A stretch of DNA of 64,000 bases, from NCBI GenBank assembly GCA_040755615.1, contig JBFMAL010000004.1, forward strand, positions 1 to 64,000, read 5' to 3'. The translations under genes and the position numbers were made by a program. The notes beneath the pieces were generated by a model that made no database searches, was not told the origin of the DNA, and saw only the letters and a list, made by a program, of their open reading frames with translations. Of this stretch, positions 7,588-16,646 are shown piece by piece. How positions within the stretch are numbered: position 1 is the first letter of the stretch; each line of letters begins with the position of its first letter. Source of the stretch: DYEP01 sp040755615. GTDB lineage: Bacteria > Bacillota > Sulfobacillia > DUSP01 > DYEP01.

Positions 7588-8892
7588 TTACGGGTCGGCG
7601 ACGGTTAGTTCTTGTGTTTGTGTAACCTTGACCTGTATTCGGATGACTACCTTCTGCGTGAGCTCGCTCGTCTCGGGATCGAACTCAAAGGCCAACGATT
7701 CTACGAACGAGTGATCTTGCTGGTTCATACCGCTGCGGGCGGGTACATCGGGATCAAGCGGATCGATCTCGACCATCTCCGAGAAGTCGATGTCTTCGGT
7801 GATGTGGTGAACCAGTCCGTCCGTACCGACAAAGAAGATCTGCTTGTGCAGCCTTCCTTGGACGATCACCTTTCCTTCTTTCACCACAGACGTCACGTCC
7901 CGGATGAAAGCCTGTATGTCCACTACCTTTATGGCATCGGGAAGCGGGATCGTAGTCTCGATTAGCCTCTGTTTATCACCGTGACCGATCACCAGTTCCG
8001 TCTTGATCGGTATGCCGTACGGGTCCAGCGCTACCGGCACCTGCTGGGTCTCCGTGACAACTACCCGTACCAGTATGATGACCTTCTGGACCAGCACCCC
8101 GGTAGCGGGATCGAGCTCGAAAACGAGGTTTTCCACGAACCCGGTGAAGGTCGCCGTCATGCCCGGTTTGGCTGGCACGTCAGGGTTCACCGGCTCGATC
8201 TCTACCAGCTCGCTCCAGGTGACCTCCTCCTGGACATGGTGGACGATGTTGTCCGTAGCCACGAAGAAGATCTGTTTGTGCAGTATTCCCTGGACGATGG
8301 CTTTTCCGTTCTTCAGGATTACCCTGACGTTCCGAAGTTGGGTGACAATGTCTGTGATCTTTATGGCGCCAGGGATATGGATTTCTTCTCTTATGAACTT
8401 CTGTTTTTCACCTTCGCCGATCTTCACCGGTGTCTTGATTACCGGACCGAGCGGGTCAAGCAGCACGTTCAGGTCTTCTGTCTCGGTTACTACCAGGTCA
8501 ATGGCGATGATCACTTTCTGAATGAGCCGGCCGGTACTCTCGTCAAACTCGAATACCACGTTTTCCACCACAGAGTGGTCCTGTACGTTCATACCGGGTG
8601 CCGCAGGCTTCTCCGGATCCACCGGGATGATATCAACCAGCTCGTTGAAGTCGATATCCTCCGCCAGGTGGTGCTCCAAACCGTCGGTGGCGATGAAGAA
8701 GATCTGCTTGTGCAGTACTCCTTGGACTATCACCTTGCCTTGTCTCACGATGAACCGCAGGTTTCTAAGTGATGGCACGATCTCCACGATCTTCACTGCG
8801 CCGGGAATGATCTTTGTCTCTTCAATGAGGGTCTGCTTAAAACCGCGGCCGATGACTCGTTGGACGGTCATTAACAGTTTTCCGTCAGGCAC
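7588..8892 (-). CDS. Triple SPOCS (DUF3794) repeat protein, spore envelope
   Basis: 434-aa protein made of three tandem SPOCS-type domains. The motif LHKQIFF recurs at residues 60-66, 204-210 and 348-354, exactly 144 residues apart. Around each copy are a K-V/A-IVQG strand before it, a TD..HH segment after it, and a VENVVFEFD-like strand about 50 residues later. In known cases the SPOCS domain occurs in spore-coat morphogenesis proteins such as SipL (which binds SpoIVA). No signal peptide or membrane segment is seen, as expected for a protein deposited from the mother cell. Starts at GTG 8892 (AGGGGG 7 nt upstream). It has its own candidate promoter at 9022-9048 and a terminator. Confidence 0.8.
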   Translation of the reverse strand: MPDGKLLMTVQRVIGRGFKQTLIEETKIIPGAVKIVEIVPSLRNLRFIVRQGKVIVQGVLHKQIFFIATDGLEHHLAEDIDFNELVDIIPVDPEKPAAPGMNVQDHSVVENVVFEFDESTGRLIQKVIIAIDLVVTETEDLNVLLDPLGPVIKTPVKIGEGEKQKFIREEIHIPGAIKITDIVTQLRNVRVILKNGKAIVQGILHKQIFFVATDNIVHHVQEEVTWSELVEIEPVNPDVPAKPGMTATFTGFVENLVFELDPATGVLVQKVIILVRVVVTETQQVPVALDPYGIPIKTELVIGHGDKQRLIETTIPLPDAIKVVDIQAFIRDVTSVVKEGKVIVQGRLHKQIFFVGTDGLVHHITEDIDFSEMVEIDPLDPDVPARSGMNQQDHSFVESLAFEFDPETSELTQKVVIRIQVKVTQTQELTVADP

Positions 8893-9021
8893 TTGTTTGC
8901 CCCCCTTCTCCCCTTGGATTAGTCCCTTTCTGTCTGATACCTTGCTTCGCTATAAACCTGATTTGCCTAACCAACCTTGAGCGATTTCTCTCCCTCCCCG
9001 CTGTCCTGTCTGGGTCAATAA

Positions 9022-9048
9022 CAATCTATGCACAACGCGTAATTCTGT
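9022..9048 (-). promoter_or_regulatory. Candidate mother-cell sigma promoter (AC-N16-CATAGATTG)
   Basis: The minus strand has AC at 9048-9047, 16 nt, then CATAGATTG (9030-9022): the same spacing and nearly the same box as upstream of 7442. It lies about 130 nt before the GTG start at 8892, which would leave a leader of roughly 120 nt. Confidence 0.38.
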
Positions 9049-9057
9049 TACTGTCCC

Positions 9058-10158
9058 CTAGGGGTCAATGAACTGGCCATTCACGGTTACGGCGGTGACC
9101 ACCTGAAGCGGTACTGGGAATGGATTACTGTCGTTGACCACATCGACGAAGATAGTAGTCTTCTGAACGTCGGTCACCCCCGGACCCTTGACGTCAGTCA
9201 CGACTGAAATGATCTGGGAGTCCACCCGTATCTGGACCTTATCTACCTGGGTGATACCGGGACCTGATATGTCGGTCATGACGACGACTTCTTGAGTGGG
9301 CGTGACGACCACGGCTCTGATGAGCAGCACGATCTTCTGAATCAGCACTTGCTTCGCCACGTCCAGCTCGGGTATGATGAACTCGATATCGACGGTCACC
9401 TCCACGGGATCGTGCGGCGTGATGCCGGGAAATGAAAGCGAGTGCGTGAAAGGGATTTGTTCCTTTACCACACGCACGATGTTGTCGGGCCCGACGAAGG
9501 CGATGGTCTTATCGATTACGCCTGTGACCACCAACATGTCTACCAGCACGACAACCTGTACGTCCACGACTTTTGCGTCTATGCGCTTTATCTTTATCGC
9601 GTCAAGCTGCATCCGAGCGACAACCAGCACCTGCTCTTTGACCTCGCGAATCTCGCCTACTCGGATGCGCTCCTTCTTTACGCGGATGAACTCCTTCGTT
9701 ATTGCGATCAGTACCTGTTCAGTTTTTTCAAAACCCTGGTTTGCCAAAAGTTCGAAGCGGTCGAACATTGGGTCGTCTTCGAGCTCACCCCGTACCGTGA
9801 TTCTGAGTACGATCTTCTGGACTATTGCGCACCTGTCAGGCGTGAGATGAAACAGAACGAACTCTACCTCCGCCTCTACCTCCACTGGCGTGCCCGGCTT
9901 CACTCCTGGTATAGAAAAGAAATGCTGGAACGGGATGGTCTGCCTGCGCTCGCGAACCACTCCGGTGGCGTCCACGAACAGTACCTGATCGTCCAACGTT
10001 CCTTGAACTATCACACCGTTTGTCACGGCCGTAGCCTTGATGGAGGCGATGCTCACAAACACGTCCTTGATCTTGATGATGGGACAGGTATCCTCCGACA
10101 CCTGGAGCGTTTCCATCGGCCACTCTTCGCCGTGAGCCTGGCACCTAAGCTGTCTCAA
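9058..10158 (-). CDS. SPOCS (DUF3794) domain protein, two domains plus C-terminal tail
   Basis: 366-aa protein with two SPOCS-type domains: about residues 26-130 (NGVIVQGTLDDQVLFVD, then IPFQHFFSIPGVKPG) and about 178-290 (MLVVTGVIDKTIAFVG, then IPFTHSLSFPGITP). A C-terminal part rich in DVKGPGVT/DISGPGIT-like repeats follows. By family it should be a spore coat or exosporium component. The TTG start at 10158 follows AAGGGGGTGA at a normal distance; no better start exists downstream until residue 15. It is monocistronic or continues into 8892. It has a CATATAATG box 24 nt upstream. Confidence 0.75.
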   Translation of the reverse strand: MRQLRCQAHGEEWPMETLQVSEDTCPIIKIKDVFVSIASIKATAVTNGVIVQGTLDDQVLFVDATGVVRERRQTIPFQHFFSIPGVKPGTPVEVEAEVEFVLFHLTPDRCAIVQKIVLRITVRGELEDDPMFDRFELLANQGFEKTEQVLIAITKEFIRVKKERIRVGEIREVKEQVLVVARMQLDAIKIKRIDAKVVDVQVVVLVDMLVVTGVIDKTIAFVGPDNIVRVVKEQIPFTHSLSFPGITPHDPVEVTVDIEFIIPELDVAKQVLIQKIVLLIRAVVVTPTQEVVVMTDISGPGITQVDKVQIRVDSQIISVVTDVKGPGVTDVQKTTIFVDVVNDSNPFPVPLQVVTAVTVNGQFIDP

Positions 10159-10181
10159 GCGCTGTCACCCCCTTGCTGCTT

Positions 10182-10190
10182 CATTATATG
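10182..10190 (-). promoter_or_regulatory. Candidate promoter box CATATAATG
   Basis: The minus strand reads CATATAATG at 10190-10182. It matches CATANNNTG, seen at the other operon starts of this island, and 7 of 8 positions of the SigE -10 CATACAAT. It also contains a perfect TATAAT, so a housekeeping promoter cannot be excluded, although no good TTGACA-like -35 is visible at the right distance. Confidence 0.38.
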
Positions 10191-10235
10191 CCCGATTGAC
10201 AGAAAGGGACTGATTCTCTCAATACGACTGCAACG

Positions 10236-10272
10236 CAAAAAAAGAAACCGCCTCCATGGCTTCCCGGAGGCG
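10236..10272 (-). terminator. Terminator of the 17652-10298 operon
   Basis: On the minus strand CGCCTCC and GGAGGCG (10272-10266 and 10255-10249) form a 7-bp stem with a 10-nt loop, followed by GTTTCTTTTTTTG. It lies 26 nt after the stop codon at 10298. Confidence 0.8.
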
Positions 10273-10297
10273 TGCTTCAAGGCTTAAGACCCCTTTC

Positions 10298-11344
10298 TTA
10301 AGCCAGCATATCGCGGTAGATTTGAAGTACGGTCCGCGCGGCCTTCTCCCACGTATACTGCTTCACCAACTCCTGCCCCGCCCTGGCCTTCGCCTTGGCG
10401 AAATTCGTGTCCTCCAATACCCTAAGGCATGCGTCGGCAATGTCGTCCGGCCGCTCAGGCTCCACGTAGGCGGCCGCGTCTTTCAGCACCTCGGTCATGG
10501 CCGGTTTGCGCGAGCATACTACGGGTATGCCGCAGGCGAAGGCTTCAAGGGGAGGCAGCCCGAACCCCTCCTTGAAAGACACGTACACGAGCGCTGCAGA
10601 AGCGTTGTACAGCATTACCAGCTGTTCGTCCGTAACTAGATCTAAGAAAGCGAGACACTGCGGGTCAAGCCCGATAGACTCCGCATACCCCCTGGCCTTT
10701 TGCCTTCTTGATTTACTGGTACCGACTACGAGGAGCTTCACTCCTCGCCTCTTTCTCGTTATAGCGATCATCGCCTCGATCACGCCCCACAGATTCTTCC
10801 TCGGGTACTCGGCTCCCACCATGAGCAGGAAGTCGCCGCTCAGTCCAAGTTCTCTCTTCACCCAAGACCGGGCCAGGACCGGATCTATCTTTCGAAATGC
10901 CTTCCTGGGTGCCAGCGGTATCACCCGTACGCTGGCTTCCGATACCCCGGTAAGCTTCACCAGGTCCTTCATTGACGCGACAGATGGCACTGCCAGGATC
11001 CGGGCAGACCTGAGTGCGCGGTTCAAGGCATCTTCCATCTTACGCCTTGTGGAATCAGCGTACTCGTGGGACCGGGTCAAAAACAGTACATCGTGGACTC
11101 CTACGATACATGGTTCAAATCCCAAGTATCTGCTAAAAAACACCGGGTAATGAAACACCTGGACATCGCACGACTTGACAGATTCCAGGGTCAGAGGTCT
11201 TCCACCTGCGGGTATGTTCCGTGCGGCACCGAAAAAGAACCATGAGTACCTGGGTTCCTCAGCAACCAGCGCCCTCGCCAGATCTGCTGCGTACGCGGCG
11301 GATGTCCCGGGCTCAGAACAGCTCAGGTCAAACGCAATCCTCAA
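10298..11344 (-). CDS. Glycosyltransferase family 4
   Basis: 348-aa GT-B glycosyltransferase. The donor domain has LLMVGAEYPRKNLWGVIEAM and EGFGLPPLEAFACGIPVVCS; the N-terminal domain has HYPVFF and VGVHDVLFL strands. The start is TTG 11344, four nt after the TGA of the upstream gene, with AGGGGG 7 nt before it. A much longer frame upstream (to 11749) lies inside the neighbouring gene and is not used. Substrates are unknown. Last gene of its operon. Confidence 0.82.
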   Translation of the reverse strand: MRIAFDLSCSEPGTSAAYAADLARALVAEEPRYSWFFFGAARNIPAGGRPLTLESVKSCDVQVFHYPVFFSRYLGFEPCIVGVHDVLFLTRSHEYADSTRRKMEDALNRALRSARILAVPSVASMKDLVKLTGVSEASVRVIPLAPRKAFRKIDPVLARSWVKRELGLSGDFLLMVGAEYPRKNLWGVIEAMIAITRKRRGVKLLVVGTSKSRRQKARGYAESIGLDPQCLAFLDLVTDEQLVMLYNASAALVYVSFKEGFGLPPLEAFACGIPVVCSRKPAMTEVLKDAAAYVEPERPDDIADACLRVLEDTNFAKAKARAGQELVKQYTWEKAARTVLQIYRDMLA

Positions 11345-11348
11345 AGCC

Positions 11349-12356
11349 TCACCCCCTAACAGTACGGCCTCGCGCCGCATGTGCGACAGCGTTCCAGTAT
11401 AGCTCAAGATGTTCCGCGGCGCATGTCGTCCACCTTGGCAGCGTAACTTTTTCCTGGTCGGTCGAGATCGCCGCCTCGATTGCCCGGCGGATGGAGCCCT
11501 CATCGTCCGGATCGCAATACACGGCGCCTGCCCCCAGGTATTCCCGGGCCGTCCCCCTCTCCGTCGACACGCACCTCGCCCCGGACACGTACGCCTCCAG
11601 CGTGGACAGCCCAGGCAGCTCGTACCAGCTGGGCAGTACGTGCACAAGGCACGAAGAATAAGCGTCGGACAGCGTTTGTTTGTCCAGGTGGCCCACGTAA
11701 AACACCCTCCGCCATTCCTGCTTGATCCGGGCCAGGTAATACGGGTCATTCACGCTCCCGGCGAGCACCACGGGGATACCCATGTGGCGAACCGCACGCA
11801 CTAGCGCCAGCTGGTTCTTGTGCTGGCAAATCCGGGCAGCCTGGAATATGAACTGTTTGAGCCCGTAAGTCCTGTAAAACGCCGCTCGCGCTACAAAAGG
11901 GTCAACTCCCAGCCTGATTACCCTTACGTTGCCGCATCCCAGGTCGTTCTCCAACTGTTCTTTCTCCGCATACCCTGTAGCCAGTATGCACCACGCGTGC
12001 TGCGACGCCGCCCGCAGGTATGCCTTCCTGCGCTCCCACATGCTATACTCCATCAATGCGGACCGCCGCAAGAGGGCCTCCCCCACGGACCAGTACATGG
12101 CCGTGATGACCACGGGCAAACCTGAAGCAATGGCCTCGGAGAAACGCGCCCAATACCTTTCCACCGCATGGCCACCTATAAAATGCACCAGTGACGCAGA
12201 GTCTGTCGGGCCTTCCACCACGCGCACCCCGAGGTCCGACAGTGCGCGCCCTAGCCTGACAGCCAGGTCCACATCGCCAGCAGGCAGCGACGAAGCATCC
12301 TCCCTGAAGATCAGGCTTACGGTGAGCGATCCATTCAGGCCTGGCTTTGCTTCCAT
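11349..12356 (-). CDS. Glycosyltransferase (GT-B, divergent)
   Basis: 335-aa GT-B-type glycosyltransferase with a shortened N-terminal domain. The donor domain shows FIFQAARICQHKNQLALVRA and YELPGLSTLEAYVSGARCVST, where the usual EGFG is replaced by ELPG but the second glutamate of E-x7-E is kept. The ATG at 12356 follows GAGGTGAT and overlaps the end of the SPOCS-like gene by 22 nt. Overlap and shared strand indicate co-translation with that gene. Substrates are unknown. Confidence 0.75.
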   Translation of the reverse strand: MEAKPGLNGSLTVSLIFREDASSLPAGDVDLAVRLGRALSDLGVRVVEGPTDSASLVHFIGGHAVERYWARFSEAIASGLPVVITAMYWSVGEALLRRSALMEYSMWERRKAYLRAASQHAWCILATGYAEKEQLENDLGCGNVRVIRLGVDPFVARAAFYRTYGLKQFIFQAARICQHKNQLALVRAVRHMGIPVVLAGSVNDPYYLARIKQEWRRVFYVGHLDKQTLSDAYSSCLVHVLPSWYELPGLSTLEAYVSGARCVSTERGTAREYLGAGAVYCDPDDEGSIRRAIEAAISTDQEKVTLPRWTTCAAEHLELYWNAVAHAARGRTVRG

Positions 12357-13558
12357 CCCATCACCTCGGTGAGAGTAGCCCTGCAGTTGACTACACCGAA
12401 CACATAAAGCCACCCTTTGTGATACTCCCAGACCAAGTCAACGACGGGAGGCTCGCACTCCACTTCCGCGCCGGGACCAGCCTCACCGTAGCAGTCGATG
12501 GTGCCGGCGAACGGCATTGAAAACTCCTCTCTGCACAATATCCCGCCAGATACGTAAGAAACGTCTGCCCTGACAGTTCCATCGACTATCAGTCGCTTCG
12601 CGGCCAGCCTCGCACTGAGGTCCGATGACATAAAATGAACGCCCATCGGTTCTGCGGGCACAGGCTGCATGTGGCGAAACAGTATGTCCCCGAAGGCATG
12701 GCCAACTGCGCATCGCAGCAAGGCATCAGACCCAGGCACGTACGCTGCGCGCAGCTGCTGGGTGCCGTGCACTGAAAGTGTGATCTCCACCTCGTGGCAC
12801 ACTCTGATCCACCCATCCTCAACCCACGCCCTGGGCGCCGACGCGTCCGCGGACGCAGTAAGCCGTCCTTCCGGTACGTCCCTGAACACTTCCCTGTGTT
12901 CTGACGCAAGGCAAACAGCCCACGACGGGTCGGAGAACGTCGGGGTCACCTGCCACCGGGATCTACATTCAACCACCACATGCCTCCCCATCCTAGTCAC
13001 ATCCAGGACTTCAACCTTGCTGTCCCTGATCACAACTTCCCCCCAGAATGTCCTGCACCCCGCAGTCTGGCCGCACCGCCTCCGCGCGCTCCAGCGTACC
13101 ACGGGCAGCTGCACAAGTACGCCTCCGGCGTCAGGTAAAAGCTCGAGCTGGCCGCGCTCCATGCTCCGCCAGCGCAGGGTCAATGTGGCGTAGAGCCGCA
13201 CGGCATCATCATCTGACAGGAAATCGGTTATCTCGTCCACCACTTCCACAACAAGTTGATCTCTTGCACAGTCTACCGGTACCGCGCTGACCCAGTGGTG
13301 TACTGACTCTCTCGTCGAAAGCAGTTCGCACTCAAGCATAGAGATCACGAACACAGTCCGGCCAGCTACAACAGAATGTCCCACCCACTCGATGGACGAG
13401 CGTGACCCGACGGAAAGCACTCTCTTCCCCGCGGGTGCGTGCAAAGTCGCCTCCTGCATCAAGGCGAACGACCCCTCGCCGGTAATTCGCAGCGCCTCGA
13501 CCGTATGTGCGCGCGAAACCGGGCGGGGGCCAGAGGGCATTCTCCGCCAGGGCAGCAC
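12335..13558 (-). CDS. Divergent SPOCS-like protein
   Basis: 407-aa protein of beta-rich composition. The C-terminal 100 residues (AAKRLIVDGTVRADVSYV, then FSMPFAGTIDC) match the SPOCS/DUF3794 strand pattern. Similar but weaker patterns can be seen around residues 35-130 and 175-270, suggesting up to three degenerate copies. No signal peptide or membrane segment. The GTG at 13558 is the first start in frame but has no well-placed ribosome site, and the ATG at 13540 has GGAGA directly abutting it; the true start is uncertain. It sits between glycosyltransferase genes, so a spore-surface protein glycosylated by its neighbours is a reasonable inference. Confidence 0.55.
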   Translation of the reverse strand: MLPWRRMPSGPRPVSRAHTVEALRITGEGSFALMQEATLHAPAGKRVLSVGSRSSIEWVGHSVVAGRTVFVISMLECELLSTRESVHHWVSAVPVDCARDQLVVEVVDEITDFLSDDDAVRLYATLTLRWRSMERGQLELLPDAGGVLVQLPVVRWSARRRCGQTAGCRTFWGEVVIRDSKVEVLDVTRMGRHVVVECRSRWQVTPTFSDPSWAVCLASEHREVFRDVPEGRLTASADASAPRAWVEDGWIRVCHEVEITLSVHGTQQLRAAYVPGSDALLRCAVGHAFGDILFRHMQPVPAEPMGVHFMSSDLSARLAAKRLIVDGTVRADVSYVSGGILCREEFSMPFAGTIDCYGEAGPGAEVECEPPVVDLVWEYHKGWLYVFGVVNCRATLTEVMGWKQSQA

Positions 13559-13699
13559 CCTGAAAACAGCATCCTTTACCCCGTAACCATAATCGCGTCC
13601 CCTTCGTCGCCAAGTCTCATCACGGCCGCCCGGAGGCCATTACCATCAATTAATGATTATTGTCGATCGGGGACCTTCATGCGAGACAGATTCCGGGTA

Positions 13700-14743
13700 T
13701 TACGAAAGCAGACCGGCATATGCGCGATTCGCAGAGACCGCCAGATCGAATTCGGATTTCGCTCTCGCTCTTCCGTATTCACCGAGGAAGTCCCTCAGGC
13801 GCTCATCTCGAAGCAGTCTAATGATGCATTGGGCGAGCTCGCCGGTGTCAAACGGCTGCACCAAGTACCCGGTTTTCCCGTGTACCACGGCCTCCTCGGC
13901 GCCTCCGTGCCTGCCGCCCACTACTGCCAGCCCGCGCGCCCCCGCCTCGATGAACGTGAGCCCGAATCCCTCCACACTGTTACCTTCCTGCCTGCATGGC
14001 ATAACATAAATCTGCCCTAGGTCGTAGCTTTCAGCGATGCTGCAGCATGGTACGGCGCCTGCGAATCTCACCCTGGCCTTCGCCTTCTCGGCCTCTGCGC
14101 GCAGGCGCGCCTCATCCGGACCGGTTCCCACGATTACGTACGTCGCACTGGGAAACGCCTTCATCACCTGAGGCCATGCCCGGATTACCATGTCTTGTCC
14201 CTTGCGGGGTACGAGCCGTGCCACCGTAACTGCGGAAGGTCCGGGGTTATGCCTTCTCTGGGGAGCCGAGAACCGTGCCACATCAATGCCGGGATAGGCG
14301 ATGTGGGCGCCTTTTATGCCCATGGTATTAAAGAGCAGGCATGCTGTGTACTTGCTGATGGCGATGATGCGGAGTGAAGATGTGAGAGCACGCAAAAGTC
14401 GGCCTTTTCTTTCGGGAGACCGCAGGACACCGAGCAGCTCCGCACCGAACACGCTCGTTACGTAAGGCATGCCGGAAAACAGATGGTGAAGGTGAAACTG
14501 GCTTTGCCAGTCCACAAGGTGCACCAGATCTGGCCTGTACTCAGAGAGCAGCCGGTACCACGTGCGCGGCTGCATGAACTCGCCCTGAGGCATGACTGTT
14601 ACGCCCGGCTCGTACACCCCCCCGGGAGTGACAAGCAGTGCGCGGTGACCTATCTGAAGAAGCCCGCGGCACAGGTTCCGCGCGTAGCTCTGGACACCAC
14701 CAAAAGACCCTGCGGGCTCTGCGCATACTAGCAGTACCTTCAA
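13700..14743 (-). CDS. Glycosyltransferase family 4
   Basis: 347-aa GT-B enzyme. N-terminal FGGVQSYARNLCRGLLQIGH is the family 4 acceptor loop; the donor domain has VARLVPRKGQDMVIRAW and EGFGLTFIEAGARGLAVVGG. It starts at TTG 14743 overlapping the upstream stop (TTGA), with GGTGAT 5 nt before. A 141-nt gap follows before the SPOCS-like gene; I saw no terminator or clear promoter in it. Substrates are unknown. Confidence 0.85.
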   Translation of the reverse strand: MKVLLVCAEPAGSFGGVQSYARNLCRGLLQIGHRALLVTPGGVYEPGVTVMPQGEFMQPRTWYRLLSEYRPDLVHLVDWQSQFHLHHLFSGMPYVTSVFGAELLGVLRSPERKGRLLRALTSSLRIIAISKYTACLLFNTMGIKGAHIAYPGIDVARFSAPQRRHNPGPSAVTVARLVPRKGQDMVIRAWPQVMKAFPSATYVIVGTGPDEARLRAEAEKAKARVRFAGAVPCCSIAESYDLGQIYVMPCRQEGNSVEGFGLTFIEAGARGLAVVGGRHGGAEEAVVHGKTGYLVQPFDTGELAQCIIRLLRDERLRDFLGEYGRARAKSEFDLAVSANRAYAGLLS

Positions 14744-15648
14744 GTAAAATCACCGACGATGGCGTCCTCTATCTCGGCATAGGCTCTCACCCGCGCTCCC
14801 GGGAGTATTACAGAACGCCTTACACTAGCACCCTCGCCAACAACAGCGGCTGCGCCCACCGTCGTATACGGGCCGATGGACGCCGTGCGGCTAATGCGGG
14901 CTTCCGGAGAGATGCAGCATGGCGGTATCACTTCGAAATCGCAGCGAGGTGGAGTGCCTTCAGAGCATGCTATTTCCCGCATCAGGTCATAGTGCGCCTT
15001 CAGGTACCGGTCATGAGTACCGAGATCCGACCAGTACCCCCGGAACACGCACGCCCGGAGACGGCCGCGGGTTGAAAGCTCCGGGAATAGATCCCGCTCC
15101 AACGAGGCGCTTTCACCTCCGGGCAAAAGCATCACGTCCTGCCTCGACAAGCGGTATAGCCCCGCGTTGACAAACCCAGGGGTGGGTTCCCCGGGCTTTT
15201 CAATGAAACCTTCGATCGTCTCATTATTACAGCGGACCAGCCCGAACCCTGTGGCGTCAGTGACCTCGTGTACCACGATCACCGATTCACCATATGAAGT
15301 CAGCGGCGGAAGATTCCCGTGAAAACACACATCCCCGTTCATGACGAAGAACCATTCTCCTTGTACCATGTCGAGGGCCGAGCGCACAGCTCCGCCTGTC
15401 CCGAGCGGCCGAGATTCATAATGTGCCTGGATTCTGGGGAAGATGCGGCTTTTCCGTAACACCGAAACGATCTCCCGGCCTGATACGTTCACCAGCACTA
15501 CTAGCCGGGTCGCCCCGAGCAACCTTAGAAACTCCGCCTGCCTGACCACGATGGGCACGTTCAGAAGGGGCATCAAAGGCTTTGGAGTCTTATAGGTGTA
15601 TGGCCTGAGCCTTGTACCCAGTCCGCCCGCAAGTATCACCGCATCCAT
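14740..15648 (-). CDS. Sugar-phosphate nucleotidyltransferase with left-handed beta-helix end
   Basis: 302-aa nucleotidyltransferase activating a hexose 1-phosphate to an NDP-sugar. N-terminal signature LAGGLGTRLRP (6-16), KPLMPLLNVP (23-32), MNGDVCF for the metal-binding aspartate, and GFIEKP. The C-terminal 60 residues (CISPEARISRTASIGPYT and so on) are hexapeptide repeats. This architecture is seen in mannose-1-phosphate guanylyltransferases and glucose-1-phosphate thymidylyl- or uridylyltransferases. With a PGI/PMI next door and a GMD-like enzyme in the island, GTP:mannose-1-phosphate activity is the likeliest. It overlaps the preceding gene by 13 nt behind GGAGTGAT. Confidence 0.8.
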   Translation of the reverse strand: MDAVILAGGLGTRLRPYTYKTPKPLMPLLNVPIVVRQAEFLRLLGATRLVVLVNVSGREIVSVLRKSRIFPRIQAHYESRPLGTGGAVRSALDMVQGEWFFVMNGDVCFHGNLPPLTSYGESVIVVHEVTDATGFGLVRCNNETIEGFIEKPGEPTPGFVNAGLYRLSRQDVMLLPGGESASLERDLFPELSTRGRLRACVFRGYWSDLGTHDRYLKAHYDLMREIACSEGTPPRCDFEVIPPCCISPEARISRTASIGPYTTVGAAAVVGEGASVRRSVILPGARVRAYAEIEDAIVGDFT

Positions 15649-16646
15649 CCGCCATCACTCCGCATGCGTTTTTTAAGATTTTCAATGACCGCGATCTCTA
15701 CCGGGTCGGCCCCTACAGCTGAAGCCAAATGCAGGCTGACGTAGCTGCCGAGCAGGTGGAGGTAAAGCGCCTGGGCCACAGGCGATATGCCCTCAGGCGA
15801 AAGTTCAAGCACAGCAGAGCGGGAGCCCAGCACCTGCAGGTAGTCGTTGATGACCTGATTGAGTGGGAACGACTCCTGCGGGTGCCTGAGCGCCACAAAG
15901 ACGCTCTCCTGTCCCGCTGAGACACCGAGCGCCGCCGCCTCGTTGTGCAGCGCCTCGGGAAGTGTGGAAGAAACAGCCGGTATCTTTGCGTTTTCGCAGA
16001 TTTCGCATTTCCACCTGTACGCAGCAGTTTCCGTCAGACCGTACACGCCGATTACGTGAACGCGCCTGCCCTTGAGTTTGGATGCCAGCTCATGCGGCAG
16101 CGCGTCGTCACACTGCCACCTCGCATGCAGCGTTTCAGCCATAAGCACGCATTCCTCCACGTCGCAGCCCGGTTCCGCAAGACCCGAAGCAAGAAACATC
16201 GCCAGCACGGCAAAGCCCATGTGGTACGTGGCGATCCTCGGCAGGAGCCCGCCGGGAACCAGGATAGTGCTTGACGAAGGGACGTTTGCCATTTCCCCAC
16301 CGGAACAGATGCTGAACACGCGCGCCCCCCGATCCAGGATCTGCCGGTGCGCGGCCAGCGTTTCCCAGGTAGAACCCGAATAGCTGATGCTGATGGCCAC
16401 GGTGCGCTCTCCGACCCACCGGGGCACAGGCCAAGTGCCGATCTCGCAGGGTACCTTGAGCGCACCCGGGGTCGCTTCAAGTGCGAACCTGCCCGCCGCC
16501 GCAGACCCCCCCACGCCGTTTATGAACACGGAATCACACTCCGGCAGACCCAGCATTTGGCCTGCATAATAGCCCTGTTTCACAAGGTCTTTGACCTTTT
16601 CCAGGTAACTTGACATCCTCGGGTCAATGGCTGTCACTTCGTCCAT
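15636..16646 (-). CDS. Bifunctional phosphoglucose/phosphomannose isomerase (SIS family)
   Basis: 336-aa SIS-fold sugar isomerase, the compact PGI/PMI type otherwise common in archaea and thermophiles, converting fructose 6-phosphate to glucose or mannose 6-phosphate. It shows NGVGGSAAAG (43-52) and the phosphate-binding SISYSGST (86-93). A LPEALHNEAAA stretch carries the catalytic Glu/His region. The ATG at 16646 overlaps the previous gene's end by 23 nt and has AGGGG close upstream. It would feed mannose 6-phosphate into the GDP-mannose route, but no phosphomannomutase gene is present in the window. Confidence 0.75.
   Translation of the reverse strand: MDEVTAIDPRMSSYLEKVKDLVKQGYYAGQMLGLPECDSVFINGVGGSAAAGRFALEATPGALKVPCEIGTWPVPRWVGERTVAISISYSGSTWETLAAHRQILDRGARVFSICSGGEMANVPSSSTILVPGGLLPRIATYHMGFAVLAMFLASGLAEPGCDVEECVLMAETLHARWQCDDALPHELASKLKGRRVHVIGVYGLTETAAYRWKCEICENAKIPAVSSTLPEALHNEAAALGVSAGQESVFVALRHPQESFPLNQVINDYLQVLGSRSAVLELSPEGISPVAQALYLHLLGSYVSLHLASAVGADPVEIAVIENLKKRMRSDGGWMR

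Noticed and set aside
7981..8772. Plus-strand frame of 263 codons opposite the triple SPOCS gene
   Set aside because: Its apparent repeats are only the mirror of the three SPOCS repeats on the coding strand.
13559..13699. Possible promoter in the 141-nt gap before the divergent SPOCS-like gene
   Set aside because: Only a weak TCGACA-like -35 with no matching -10, and no CATA box; the gap is more simply internal to the operon.
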